A DNA stretch of 64,000 bases from CAYRVX01 sp964427875 (GTDB lineage Bacteria; Planctomycetota; Phycisphaerae; SM23-33): positions 14,800 through 78,799 of the forward strand of contig CAYRVX010000015.1 of NCBI GenBank assembly GCA_964427875.1, given 5' to 3'. The translations under genes and the position numbers were made by a program. Numbering within the stretch: position 1 is the first letter of the stretch; each line of letters begins with the position of its first letter. Positions 26,521-34,625 of this stretch are shown here, one piece after another. The notes beneath the pieces were generated by a model, which saw only the letters and a program-made list of their open reading frames with translations, did not search any database and was not told the origin of the DNA.

Positions 26521-27086
26521 CTTCACGATATCCGACCTTTCCGGGCCTGGTTCAGCAGCATCCAGTGTCTGGTCACAGTCGCCTCGCCGGCAACGCGCCC
26601 TTCGCCACCGGACCAACGTAGCCGGTAGCCCGTAACAACCTCTCCACCTTGAACTTAAGCATGTGCCAAGGCCCGGGCGCTCCTGGCTCCTGCCTACATG
26701 ATACCGGCAGGCGACGCGCTAGTGTTTCCTCAACATTGATTCTTCGGGTGCCATGCCCTCACGCGGAGCGGGTGGGCATGCTTCCGGTACAAGGACATGG
26801 CCACCTCTTCGGGCTACGCCCTCCGATGAGGCCATGGCACCCAACCCGAAAGATCGATATTGACGGAGCGCTAGCGGACGGCGGGCACCGATCGCCGCTC
26901 CGTTTGCCGTCAGGCCGCAAAGTCAGAATATTTATTGTGCAAGCAATCATTGTCACCGAGTATATTCTAGCTCTGAACTGCCAAATGTCAAGGGCAAATC
27001 CGAAAAAAAAAACCGCGCCGCGACGTCAAACCGCAGGCCTGCCTCCCATGCCGCACCGGGCCTCAAGCGGAGGCAGGCGAATTCAT
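26521..27086. other. Long intergenic stretch between divergent genes
   Basis: About 570 bases before the kelch promoter. Apart from the palindromic element at 26743-26850 I see no open frame with a start signal. Base composition becomes more AT-rich towards 27000 (an A8-9 run at 27004), as expected for a regulatory region. Confidence 0.5.
26743..26850. repeat. Palindromic intergenic element (GGGTGCCATG type)
   Basis: TTCGGGTGCCATGCCC at 26743-26758 is mirrored by GGCCATGGCACCC plus CCCGAA at 26830-26850, with an inner pair CATGCCC / GGGCATG (26752-26780). The whole can fold as a long stem. Such GGTGCCATGGCC palindromes resemble the small dispersed repeats I associate with planctomycete intergenic regions; whether more copies exist in this genome cannot be seen here. 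Confidence 0.6.
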
Positions 27087-27114
27087 TTGACAGATTCGTT
27101 TTCCGTGGTATGAT
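27087..27114 (+). promoter_or_regulatory. Strong sigma-70-type promoter (copy B of shared promoter-leader)
   Basis: TTGACA at 27087-27092 and TATGAT at 27109-27114 with a 16-base spacer, followed by ACACGTG as in copy A (17444). Close to consensus. Confidence 0.7.
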
Positions 27115-27126
27115 ACACGTGTGGGG

Positions 27127-27158
27127 AAGGCACCGCTCTACGTTCCCGCCTTCGGAGG
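27127..27158 (+). promoter_or_regulatory. Conserved 5'-leader stem-loop (copy B)
   Basis: AAGGC (27127-27131) pairs with GCCTT (27148-27152) around a 16-base loop with GCTCTACGT, then CGGAGG, exactly as in copy A at 17482-17513 although the coding sequences downstream are unrelated. The start codon of the kelch gene follows 62 bases later. Confidence 0.5.
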
Positions 27159-27220
27159 ATTCGTTCCGCTCAATCGGGCTCGCCGTGCGGACGATGCTTG
27201 CCTCTGAAGGGAGATGGGTG

Positions 27221-28063
27221 ATGAGACAGCTTCTTGTTCTCGGATGGCTGGGCGTACTGGGCACGGCGACCCCCGCAATGTCGGAATCGTGGATCATACC
27301 TCCGACCGACAACGGCCACGATGACAGGGGCTGCTACCTTGCGGGGTCAACGGAGGTCTCGGCGACTGAGCTGCCCCGCACAACAGCCACGTTGTCGCAG
27401 GGCAGGTCTGGTCTGGCCGCGACATCTGTCGACAGCAAGGCACTCTTTGGCGGGGGGCATTCCGGCGTCGGGCGGAGCGATGTGGTTGACATATTCGACG
27501 CCGAAACGCAGACGTGGTCTACGGCCTCGCTTTCGTCGCCGCGGAGTTCGCTGGCCGCGACCACCGTGGGCACCAAAGCGATCTTCGCCGGCGGGTGGGT
27601 CTCGACCGGCACCGACGTTGACATCTACGACGCACGGACCGACACCTGGACCACGGGCAACTTGTCGCAAAATCGCATGGAGTTGGCGGCCACGTCTGTG
27701 GGCGACAAGGCGTTCTTCGCGGGCGGCTATGCCACCGGTGGGATCCTCAACAGCGATGTCGTGGACATTTACGATGCCCAGACCAGCCTATGGTCCACCG
27801 CCGCGCTGTCGCAGGCCAGGCCGAACCCGCGCGCCACGAGCGTAGGCAGCAAGGCGATCTTCGCAGGTGGATATACCGCACCCGGGATCGACTGCTTGAG
27901 TTATTCCTGCGCGATTGCTTACTGCTGCTCGTTCATGATGCTGGCGATGCTGCAACTGCGGGCGGTCCACGTCTGCGCGCGGCTGGACCGGTGCCGCTCC
28001 AGCGATCTCCGTCGGGCGCGGCGGCCGCGGCACGAGCTACAAAGGGAACTCGAGAAAACGTAA
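27221..28063 (+). CDS. Exported kelch-repeat protein, probably truncated
   Basis: 280 residues. ATG 27221 follows GAAGGGAGATGGGTG; signal peptide MRQLLVLGWLGVLGTATPAMS. Four kelch-like units are clear, each ATSV..KA.FAGG followed by VDIYDA.T..W.TA.LS, for example TSVGDKAFFAGGY and DVVDIYDAQTSLWSTAALSQ. The repeats break off after FAGGYTAPGI near base 27890; the last 55 residues are Cys/Arg-rich, unlike a kelch blade, and end opposite the remnant of a PQQ-propeller gene. A complete propeller needs six or seven blades, and planctomycete homologues normally end in a PEP-CTERM tail, so the protein has probably lost its 3' half and is likely non-functional or altered. Expression signals (promoter, leader, ribosome site) are intact. 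Confidence 0.65.
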   Translation: MRQLLVLGWLGVLGTATPAMSESWIIPPTDNGHDDRGCYLAGSTEVSATELPRTTATLSQGRSGLAATSVDSKALFGGGHSGVGRSDVVDIFDAETQTWSTASLSSPRSSLAATTVGTKAIFAGGWVSTGTDVDIYDARTDTWTTGNLSQNRMELAATSVGDKAFFAGGYATGGILNSDVVDIYDAQTSLWSTAALSQARPNPRATSVGSKAIFAGGYTAPGIDCLSYSCAIAYCCSFMMLAMLQLRAVHVCARLDRCRSSDLRRARRPRHELQRELEKT

Positions 28064-28501
28064 GCCGGACGCAATGCGACGCCTGCGCACGGCAGTGCCA
28101 TTCGTGACTGTCCCTATTTCTGCGGTCCAGGCGGCCGGGGCGAAGCGGACGGGCCCGTCGGTGCAGAAGCTCCACCGCTGACGTCCGGCGGCGGCGTCCA
28201 GGGCGTGGATCATGCCGTCGGCGGAGCCGCCGTAGTACAGCGTGCCCCGGGCGACGACCGGCTGATAGGCGAAGTCGAAGGTCATCCTCTGCCAGAGCTC
28301 ATCCGGCCAGGCCGGCCGGGGCTTGTGGGGCGCGCGATGCGTCCACAGCAGCGTGAGCTTCCCGGGGAGGGCCTCGGCGGTGTATCCCGACCGGGCGCTG
28401 TCGGCGCGGTACGTCGGCCAGTCCGCCGCGCCGGCCTGTGGGCACAGGACCGCCGCGGCCGCTATCAGACCCGCCATCGATGGCCTCTGTATCCCAGGCA
28501 T
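28037..28501 (-). pseudogene. 5' fragment of an exported PQQ-like beta-propeller gene
   Basis: ATG 28501 has AAGGAG five bases upstream and a signal peptide (MAGLIAAAAVLCPQAGA). Then comes the characteristic opening of outer-membrane PQQ-like propellers in this phylum: DWPTYRADSARSGYTAE, LLWTHRAP, QPVVARGTLYYGGSADG, HALDAAAGRQRWSF, i.e. one blade. Homologous sequence stops at about base 28127 (APAAW), exactly where AAATAGGGACAGTCAC begins on the minus strand, and the frame ends 30 codons later in Arg-rich sequence. Intact family members run to many hundreds of residues. The fragment thus keeps a start and ribosome site but only one blade, and shares its broken end with the truncated convergent kelch gene. 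Confidence 0.7.
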
Positions 28502-28709
28502 CCCGTCTCCTTGTGCTCCTGCGGGCCCGACCGGGCCGCGAGGCGCCACGACTACTCTTGCGCCCTGGGGGCGCGAGAATCAACCTGCCACACCCGAAGA
28601 CATCGAACCGGGCCGTGACCTGGAGACCACCGCGCCGTTTCTCCCATTGGGAATCCGAGGTAGAATCCTTCCCGTCGCGGCGGGCTGCCGGCAGGAAGGA
28701 GACGAGCCG

Positions 28710-30011
28710 ATGGGCGCACATTACGAGCAACCGCACCGGATCGGTCGCACGGGTCCCCGCCTTGTGCTTGCCTTGGTCTTGCTGACGGATGTGCTGTTCT
28801 CGCCTGGGACGGCCCCGGCCGGCGGCGCTGCGCCGGCGGCCGCCGCCGAGAAGCCGCGCGTCCGCACGGGCCGGAAGGCCTGTCCCTTGCCGCCGGCCCC
28901 GGCGCTTCCGCCGGCGGGAGGCAAGTACCTCGACCCGACGTTCGGCACGCAGATCCTCCGGGTCACGGACGAGGCCGACGGCGACAGCCAGAACGCCTAC
29001 TCGTACTACCCCGCGTTCAACCGCGACAGCACGATGTTCTTCATCCACTGCAAGGCCGGCCCGCGGCTGTATCACTTCGACCCGAACGCGTTCCGCATTG
29101 TTGGCAAGGAGCCGCTGTTTGCGGCCCGGCCGCCCCACAAGCACGCCCCCCGCTGGGAGGACTGCATCTGGAGCGGCGCCGACCCCAACGCGCTGTTCTG
29201 CCACGGGCACCTGCGCCTGTGGCGATATGACGTCCGCGCCCGGAAGTACCACCTCGTGAGGGACTTCTCCGGGGAGCTTGCCCCGGGCCATCTCCACCAG
29301 ATGAGCAAGAGCCTCGACGACAACGTTTTCGGCTTCTCCCGCCAGGACCCGAAGTGGAAGCTGGTGGGCTGCCTCGTCTGGCGGCGGGATTCGGACAGCA
29401 TCGCCCTCCGCCACGACACGACCGACCTGGACGAGATCCAGGTGGACAAGACCGGGCGATGGTGCGTCGTCAAGACGGCCAAGCAGGGCAGGGGCGTCGT
29501 GCAGGACCGCATCGTCGACCTTCGGACGGGCAAGGTCGAGGACCTCATCGACGACGGGCCGGACTTCGCCCCCGGCCACTCCGACAACGGCCGGGCCGTC
29601 ATCCTGGGGGCCGACAACTGGAAGAACCGCCTGACGCTCCGCAGCTTCGCCAGGCCCCACGAGTTCCTCACCGTCCTGGACCTGCACAACGACTGGAGCC
29701 AGGACCAGCACATTTCGCTGCTGGCCGACGACGAGGCCTGGGCGACGGTGAGCTTCTACGTGGCCAACAAGCTGCCCGGCTCGGGGGCGTTCCGCAATGA
29801 GATCGTCCAGGTGAAGACCGACGGCAGCCAGCAGGTCCGCCGCCTGGCCCACCACCGCTCGGTCTACCGAGGCTACTGGGACAGCCCCCGCGCCTGCATC
29901 AGCCGCGATGGACGGTTCATCACGTACACGAGCAATTTCGAGGGACGTGGGCGCGGCGTGTTCATCCTTCGCGTCCCGTCGGGCAAGGGCGGCGGGCGCG
30001 ATCCGCGGTAG
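28710..30011 (+). CDS. Exported TolB/WD40-like beta-propeller protein
   Basis: 433 residues. ATG 28710 has GGAAGGAG about nine bases upstream; the frame is open further upstream but without a start signal. Signal peptide around LVLALVLLTDVLFSPGTAPA, an Ala/Pro-rich linker, then propeller blades: FGTQILRVTDEADGD, YSYYPAFNRDSTMFFIHC, RLYHFDPNAFRIVG, IWSGADPNALFCHG and so on, ending SPRACISRDGRFITYTSNFEG. The D(G/D)..I.Y.S.(F) ending matches TolB/dipeptidyl-peptidase-type propellers used by planctomycetes with carbohydrate-degrading clusters; oligogalacturonate lyase-type propellers share this look. No catalytic residues can be named. Divergent neighbour is the PQQ fragment, and the convergent CehA gene ends 29 bases downstream. 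Confidence 0.7.
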   Translation: MGAHYEQPHRIGRTGPRLVLALVLLTDVLFSPGTAPAGGAAPAAAAEKPRVRTGRKACPLPPAPALPPAGGKYLDPTFGTQILRVTDEADGDSQNAYSYYPAFNRDSTMFFIHCKAGPRLYHFDPNAFRIVGKEPLFAARPPHKHAPRWEDCIWSGADPNALFCHGHLRLWRYDVRARKYHLVRDFSGELAPGHLHQMSKSLDDNVFGFSRQDPKWKLVGCLVWRRDSDSIALRHDTTDLDEIQVDKTGRWCVVKTAKQGRGVVQDRIVDLRTGKVEDLIDDGPDFAPGHSDNGRAVILGADNWKNRLTLRSFARPHEFLTVLDLHNDWSQDQHISLLADDEAWATVSFYVANKLPGSGAFRNEIVQVKTDGSQQVRRLAHHRSVYRGYWDSPRACISRDGRFITYTSNFEGRGRGVFILRVPSGKGGGRDPR

Positions 30012-30039
30012 GCCCGCGGCGCGTCGGCGTGCGGCATCC

Positions 30040-32172
30040 TCACGGCCCCGCCTGGCGGGCGAAGAATGCGCGGGCCTTGCGATACTCCGCGATGGAGCGG
30101 GTCCGCATCTCCTCCGTCGCCAGCTTGGGGGCGTGGCCGATCAGCGCGTCGATCTCCTTGACGAACGGGCCGGCGTCGGCGGCGGAGCGGGGCCGCTTGC
30201 CGCCCACCGTCACGAAGAGCATGTTCGTGTGGGCGAACTGGTTGCGGCAGGCCATGTGGACGTATCGCGGCTCGTGCTCGCCGAAGCAGCGGGCGGCGAA
30301 CCACGAGGGCCGTTCCACCGCGACGGTCTGCTCCCAGAGAAGCCCCTTGCCGGCGTCGGCGACGTCCCTTCGCAGGATCACCTCGCCGTTGCTGACGATC
30401 TCGACCAGCCGTACGGGATGGCGGGAGGCCAGCTCGACTGCCAGCTTCACCTTGCCCGGCCGCGGGAGCGCCACACCGTCACCGGGGAGCTTCCCGTTCG
30501 CCCGCAGCCAGAGCAGCGGGCCGTTGGTCACGAAGCCGTCGCCGCGCTTCAGGGCCGCCGCCCACGATGCGTTGGTGAGCCTGCCGGGGACCTTGCAGTA
30601 GACGCGGTTGAAGCCCACCCGGCTGAGCCGGCCGTAGCTCGTGCCCGCGTGGACGGCGATGCGCAGCCCGCAGTTGGCCAGGGCGTACCACGTTCTGTAG
30701 GTGTTCTCGTACAGGCGCCCGCCCCAGCCGTCGCCGTTCCATCTCCTTTGCGGGGAGTCCAGCAGGTTCTGCATGCTGTTCTCGAGCACGCCCCAGCAGT
30801 CCATGTGCCCCAGGGCGGCGCTGACTGCGAGCTCGGGCTGCCCCTGGCCGTGCCACTTCTTCGAGAACGGCCGGGCGCGCAGCCAGCGCAGCGCGATGCC
30901 GCCCATGGCGTGGGCCTGCTCGTCGTAGTGGAACATGGGCGTGATCTCCGGCCGGCCTTCCTTCGGGTCGAGGACCGTCCTCGGGATGTTGAAGTAGAAG
31001 ACGTTGCCGAAGCTCCAGTGCTCGATCTCCTGGTTGCTCGTGGAGAGGTGCGCCGCGTCGGAGCTCTCCCTGTAGAACGGCAGCGGGATCGACTTGCGGG
31101 AGGAGTAGAGCGTGTTGGCGGCCACGTTGACGTCCTCGGCGCGGAGCTGCGCCAGCGTCGGCCCGCCGCGGTGGTGGATGTGCATGTCGCCGCAGAACCA
31201 GCCGTCCTGCTCGAGCCCCCGGAGCGGCTGCATCTCGATGCGGCACTGCGCCGTCTTGCCCGCCTGCACCTTGACCGACCCGGCCCAGTCCCGCCAGCCG
31301 TAGCCCTTCACCGCCGTCACGCGGTACGTTCCCGGCGGCAGGGGGATGGCGAACTTCCCGCCGACGTAGGAGAACCGCGGCTGCCACGGCGCATACCACG
31401 ACTGCGTTCGGTAGTTTCTCTCACCGGGCAGGACGTACAACCGCCCTGCCTTCTCCTCGACAAACACCTTCGCCGTGAGACCCTCGCCGGTGCCTGCGCG
31501 CATCACCGTGCCACGGAGCGTGCCGGACGGGCGGACATCCAGCGAGATCGGAATCGACGACTCCCCGCCGACGGCCAGCTTCAGCTCGACTGCCCGCCGG
31601 CCCGCCTTGCCCGAGGCAGTGATCGGCAACACGGCGAGCTGCGCGAAACGGCTGCAAAGCACCAGCTCCTGCCCGTTGACCTCGACCTCACGCTCCCGGC
31701 CGGAGGAGATCGTGAGCTTGCCGCCGGGCGCAGCGGGAAGCAGCCGAAGGACGATGGCCGTCGGCACGCCGGCGTAAACCGTCAGCACCGGGCCCTCGGG
31801 GTCGCTGCGGGCGCGGCCCTGTTCGTCGAACGAGATCGTCGCCGTCGGCTCCAGCCGCAGCTTCTTGAGAAACCCCTCCTGGATGGCCGCCCATCTGTCC
31901 GGCAGGGCACGGAGAAGGAGTTTCTCGGCGTCCGAGCCTTTCGCCACGTGCCGCAACTGGTGCCGCAGATCGAACAGCGGCCGCAGCGTCGAGTGGTCGC
32001 CCCACCCGCGGACCTCCGCACGCTCCAGCGTCTCATAGGCCTGCCCGTCCGCAGCGGCGAACTCGGCCCGAACGTCCCGTGCCGCCGCCGCGCCACGTGC
32101 AGCCGCGGGGCAGTCCCAGGACCACGCAAGGGGCGTCATCAGGATCGCAACCGCGCCAGTCCAGCGTCTCAT
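30040..32172 (-). CDS. CehA/McbA-family metallohydrolase (PHP fold)
   Basis: 710 residues with an N-terminal signal peptide (MRRWTGAVAILMTPLAWSW). After a beta-rich N-terminal half containing a carboxypeptidase-like FnIII/CarbopepD-like unit (GTYRVTAVKGYGW), the PHP-type metal site GDMHIHHRGG appears at about residue 327, followed by other His/Asp/Glu residues (GHMDCW, VHAGTSYG) typical of the CehA/McbA group, which includes carbaryl hydrolase. In planctomycetes these are exported hydrolases of unknown, probably carbohydrate- or phosphoester-related, substrate. It begins 24 bases after the stop of the GH172 gene on the same strand, so the two form an operon. No strong ribosome site, consistent with translational coupling. 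Confidence 0.8.
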   Translation of the reverse strand: MRRWTGAVAILMTPLAWSWDCPAAARGAAAARDVRAEFAAADGQAYETLERAEVRGWGDHSTLRPLFDLRHQLRHVAKGSDAEKLLLRALPDRWAAIQEGFLKKLRLEPTATISFDEQGRARSDPEGPVLTVYAGVPTAIVLRLLPAAPGGKLTISSGREREVEVNGQELVLCSRFAQLAVLPITASGKAGRRAVELKLAVGGESSIPISLDVRPSGTLRGTVMRAGTGEGLTAKVFVEEKAGRLYVLPGERNYRTQSWYAPWQPRFSYVGGKFAIPLPPGTYRVTAVKGYGWRDWAGSVKVQAGKTAQCRIEMQPLRGLEQDGWFCGDMHIHHRGGPTLAQLRAEDVNVAANTLYSSRKSIPLPFYRESSDAAHLSTSNQEIEHWSFGNVFYFNIPRTVLDPKEGRPEITPMFHYDEQAHAMGGIALRWLRARPFSKKWHGQGQPELAVSAALGHMDCWGVLENSMQNLLDSPQRRWNGDGWGGRLYENTYRTWYALANCGLRIAVHAGTSYGRLSRVGFNRVYCKVPGRLTNASWAAALKRGDGFVTNGPLLWLRANGKLPGDGVALPRPGKVKLAVELASRHPVRLVEIVSNGEVILRRDVADAGKGLLWEQTVAVERPSWFAARCFGEHEPRYVHMACRNQFAHTNMLFVTVGGKRPRSAADAGPFVKEIDALIGHAPKLATEEMRTRSIAEYRKARAFFARQAGP

Positions 32173-32196
32173 GGCAGCACCAGGCGGCCGGGGGGC

Positions 32197-34227
32197 TCAC
32201 TCGGCCGGCTTCAGCAGGACGTAGTCCAGGCCGAACATGTACGCCTTGACGGCCTTGGCGTTCGCGCCGGTGATCTCGACGGTCAGCTTGTGGGCGCCCT
32301 TCGTCAGCTCGTGCGTGCCGAGGGGCAGCGGCTTTGTGTGGATGACATCGGGGTTGTAGAGGTCGATCGTCTCGCCGAGGGCGCGGCCGTCCAGCGAGAG
32401 CTGCACGACGCCGTAGTCCCTGGCCTTGGTGAGCACGGCCTGGAGCTCGTACCTGCCGGCCTGCTTGACCGGCAGCTCGAGGACGAGCTTCTCGCCGGGC
32501 TTGCCGCCGGTCCACCAGAGATGGGCCTCGTGGCTCCACTTGCCGAGTCGGTACTGCTGCATGTCCTGCCGGCGTGGCTCGCCGGTCTTCTCGAGCACCC
32601 TGAGCTTCTCGCCCTCCAGGGCGCCCTTGACGTGGTAGACGGGCGGCGTTTCGCAGTAGCCCCACCGCTGGTTCACGGGCACTGCCTGGTACGGGTCCTT
32701 GCCGCCGGGTGCCTGGTACCAGTAGGCGGTGGCGGCGTAGAGGGTCGGCTTGCGGTTCGGGTAGTATTTCTCGATGGCCGCCTCGAACGACGTCTGGAAC
32801 GGCACGTTGTCGGTGATGTGCCAGCGGTTGACCGACACGTGCCCGCGGTTGCCGCTGGCGATCGTCTGGTTGTGGAACGCCCGGTGGAAGATCCGGGCGG
32901 TGCACCAGGCGTAGCCGAAGTAGTCCTCGCTGCCCGTGCCGATGGTGCTGGGGAACTTCTCGCCGTCGACGAAGAACTTCTCGTCGCCCTCGCCCCACCA
33001 GCCGCCGCGGGGGTTCCAGACGTGGAGCATCACGCCGCAGAACCGCCCGCGCCCCAGCGTCTTGAGCATGGTCCAGTCGATGGCCGCACGCTCGGGCTCG
33101 GCCGGCAGGAAGGCGTCGCGGTGCCACTTGGCGTGGAAGCGCCCGAGCTGCTCGATGGGGCGAGTCAGCGGGGCGTGGGTGACCTGGCACTCCACGGTGC
33201 GGGCCTCGTTGCCGTCGTTGGCGATCTCCAGCTTGGCGCTCCTGGCGAAGGGCATGTACCAGAGGCTGTACGCGCCCTTCTCCTCCGCCAGGCCCATCGG
33301 GAACGACTCGTACCAGTTCAGGCCCGGCGCCGTGCCGAAGAAGTCCCCCGCCGGGGCCCAGACGCTGGGGCTCTTCTCGCCGTCCCAGGTGATCTTGACG
33401 ACCATCTCTCGCAGGACGGCCCTCTGCTCCTCGACGTCGTCCGGGACGGACATGTCCCCGCGGATGGCGGTGATGGCCCGCGGGCCCCTCAGCTCCAGCA
33501 GCGTCGCCGTCTTGCCGGGCTCGACGGTCACGTCGCACTCCTCCGTCTTCTGCCCGGCGCGCCGCCCGGCCGGGTCGCTGCCGAGCTTCGTCCGGAAGAA
33601 CTCATCCGCCGCTGCCAGGGCGCGGGTCTCCTCGTCGCTCAGCGGCAGGCGGAACGTCGGGAGCTGCGTGCCCTTCGGATAGGTCGTGTACGTGAAGTGG
33701 AAGTACCGCCCCCAGCCCTTCTCCGCGACGATCTTGCACGACTTCTGGAAGCCGATGGGGACGTAACAGTTCTGCCCGCGGGCGGCCATGTAGCACAGAG
33801 ACTCGTACACGAACGGCTTGGTGGTGCGGTCGAAGTACTTCACGAAAGGCAGGTCGACGGCGGGCTTCTCGGCGCCGTCGAGGTAGATCTTGACGTGCCC
33901 GTTGGCCGTCCGCGCCGACCAGATCCGCCAGATCACGCCGGGGCCCTCCATCTCCGCGAAGACCTCCAGGTCGCCCTCCCTGCGGATGATGCCGGCCCCG
34001 TCGCCGTTGGCGCTCCAGGCGACGTACTTGCCCGTCGCCTCGTCGTACTTGCTGCGGCGGTCGTAGCTGGACCACTGCACGCACTTCTCGCCCGGCTGGG
34101 GGAGCACGGCCAGGCGCTCCAGGTCGGTGAGGCGCTTGACGAGGTCCACGTACGAGAGCCTCTCCTGTGCCCCGCAGACGTGCACGTACAGCAGGCACGT
34201 CGCCAGCACCGTCAGTATCTTGCGCAT
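32197..34227 (-). CDS. GH172 (DUF2961) family exported protein
   Basis: 676 residues. ATG 34227 has AGGAGA seven bases upstream and opens into a signal peptide (MRKILTVLATCLLYVHVCGA); upstream in-frame codons are rejected as they add a basic non-homologous stretch. The DUF2961 core is recognisable: a jelly-roll beginning CVQWSSYDRRSKYD, GPGVIWRIWSA, FFGTAPGLNWYESFPMGL and the paired C-terminal strands GTGSEDYFGYAWC and FEAAIEKYYPN. Characterised GH172 members act on fructofuranosides or arabinofuranosides; the characterised catalytic residues are acidic and lie in this core. The last 130 residues form a second sandwich (TKARDYGVVQLSLDGRALGE) of carbohydrate-binding type. First gene of an operon with the CehA-like hydrolase. 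Confidence 0.85.
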   Translation of the reverse strand: MRKILTVLATCLLYVHVCGAQERLSYVDLVKRLTDLERLAVLPQPGEKCVQWSSYDRRSKYDEATGKYVAWSANGDGAGIIRREGDLEVFAEMEGPGVIWRIWSARTANGHVKIYLDGAEKPAVDLPFVKYFDRTTKPFVYESLCYMAARGQNCYVPIGFQKSCKIVAEKGWGRYFHFTYTTYPKGTQLPTFRLPLSDEETRALAAADEFFRTKLGSDPAGRRAGQKTEECDVTVEPGKTATLLELRGPRAITAIRGDMSVPDDVEEQRAVLREMVVKITWDGEKSPSVWAPAGDFFGTAPGLNWYESFPMGLAEEKGAYSLWYMPFARSAKLEIANDGNEARTVECQVTHAPLTRPIEQLGRFHAKWHRDAFLPAEPERAAIDWTMLKTLGRGRFCGVMLHVWNPRGGWWGEGDEKFFVDGEKFPSTIGTGSEDYFGYAWCTARIFHRAFHNQTIASGNRGHVSVNRWHITDNVPFQTSFEAAIEKYYPNRKPTLYAATAYWYQAPGGKDPYQAVPVNQRWGYCETPPVYHVKGALEGEKLRVLEKTGEPRRQDMQQYRLGKWSHEAHLWWTGGKPGEKLVLELPVKQAGRYELQAVLTKARDYGVVQLSLDGRALGETIDLYNPDVIHTKPLPLGTHELTKGAHKLTVEITGANAKAVKAYMFGLDYVLLKPAE

Positions 34228-34361
34228 GGGCTGTCTCCTGATGGAAGAACGGGCCTTGGTGGCGTCCCTTAGCTTATTCCCGCGCGCGGCCGATGCAACG
34301 CTTTTGCCGCCGCGCCGGCGGTCAGTGTGCGAGGACAAATCCTGGGAGGTCTCCTCTTCGC

Positions 34362-34547
34362 CCCGTATGGGGCGGTACGTGGGTAGCCCAGGGCGACCGG
34401 AGGGAGCCCTGGGTACGCGTCACCCTTTGTGCGGAGCCTCGTATGGGGCGACCGTGAGGTACGGTCACCCCTGCCGGGGTTCCGCGAAATACACGCCCTG
34501 CAAACCCAGGGCTTGCGGCAAACAGCGCCGCGGCGCCCTGGGCTACC
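34362..34547. repeat. Planctomycete-type palindromic repeat (GTAGCCCAGGGCG)
   Basis: GGTAGCCCAGGGCG at 34382-34395 is exactly mirrored by CGCCCTGGGCTACC at 34534-34547. Between them are further CCCTGGGT and CCCAGGG copies and a GACCGT..ACGGTC hairpin (34450-34466), and GTATGGGGCG occurs twice (34362, 34440). It fills most of the 398-base gap between GH16 and GH172 genes; no gene is seen here. Confidence 0.7.
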
Positions 34548-34625
34548 AACGTCCGCTCCTCCGGAGCTAACAGATTACAGAACCAATCGTTACGGACCGC
34601 CAGGAAACATTCTTACACACGGCGG

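Noticed and set aside
29908..34272. A 1454-codon plus-strand frame across the CehA and GH172 genes
   Set aside because: It spans two genes with clear families on the other strand and shows no domain or signal peptide of its own.
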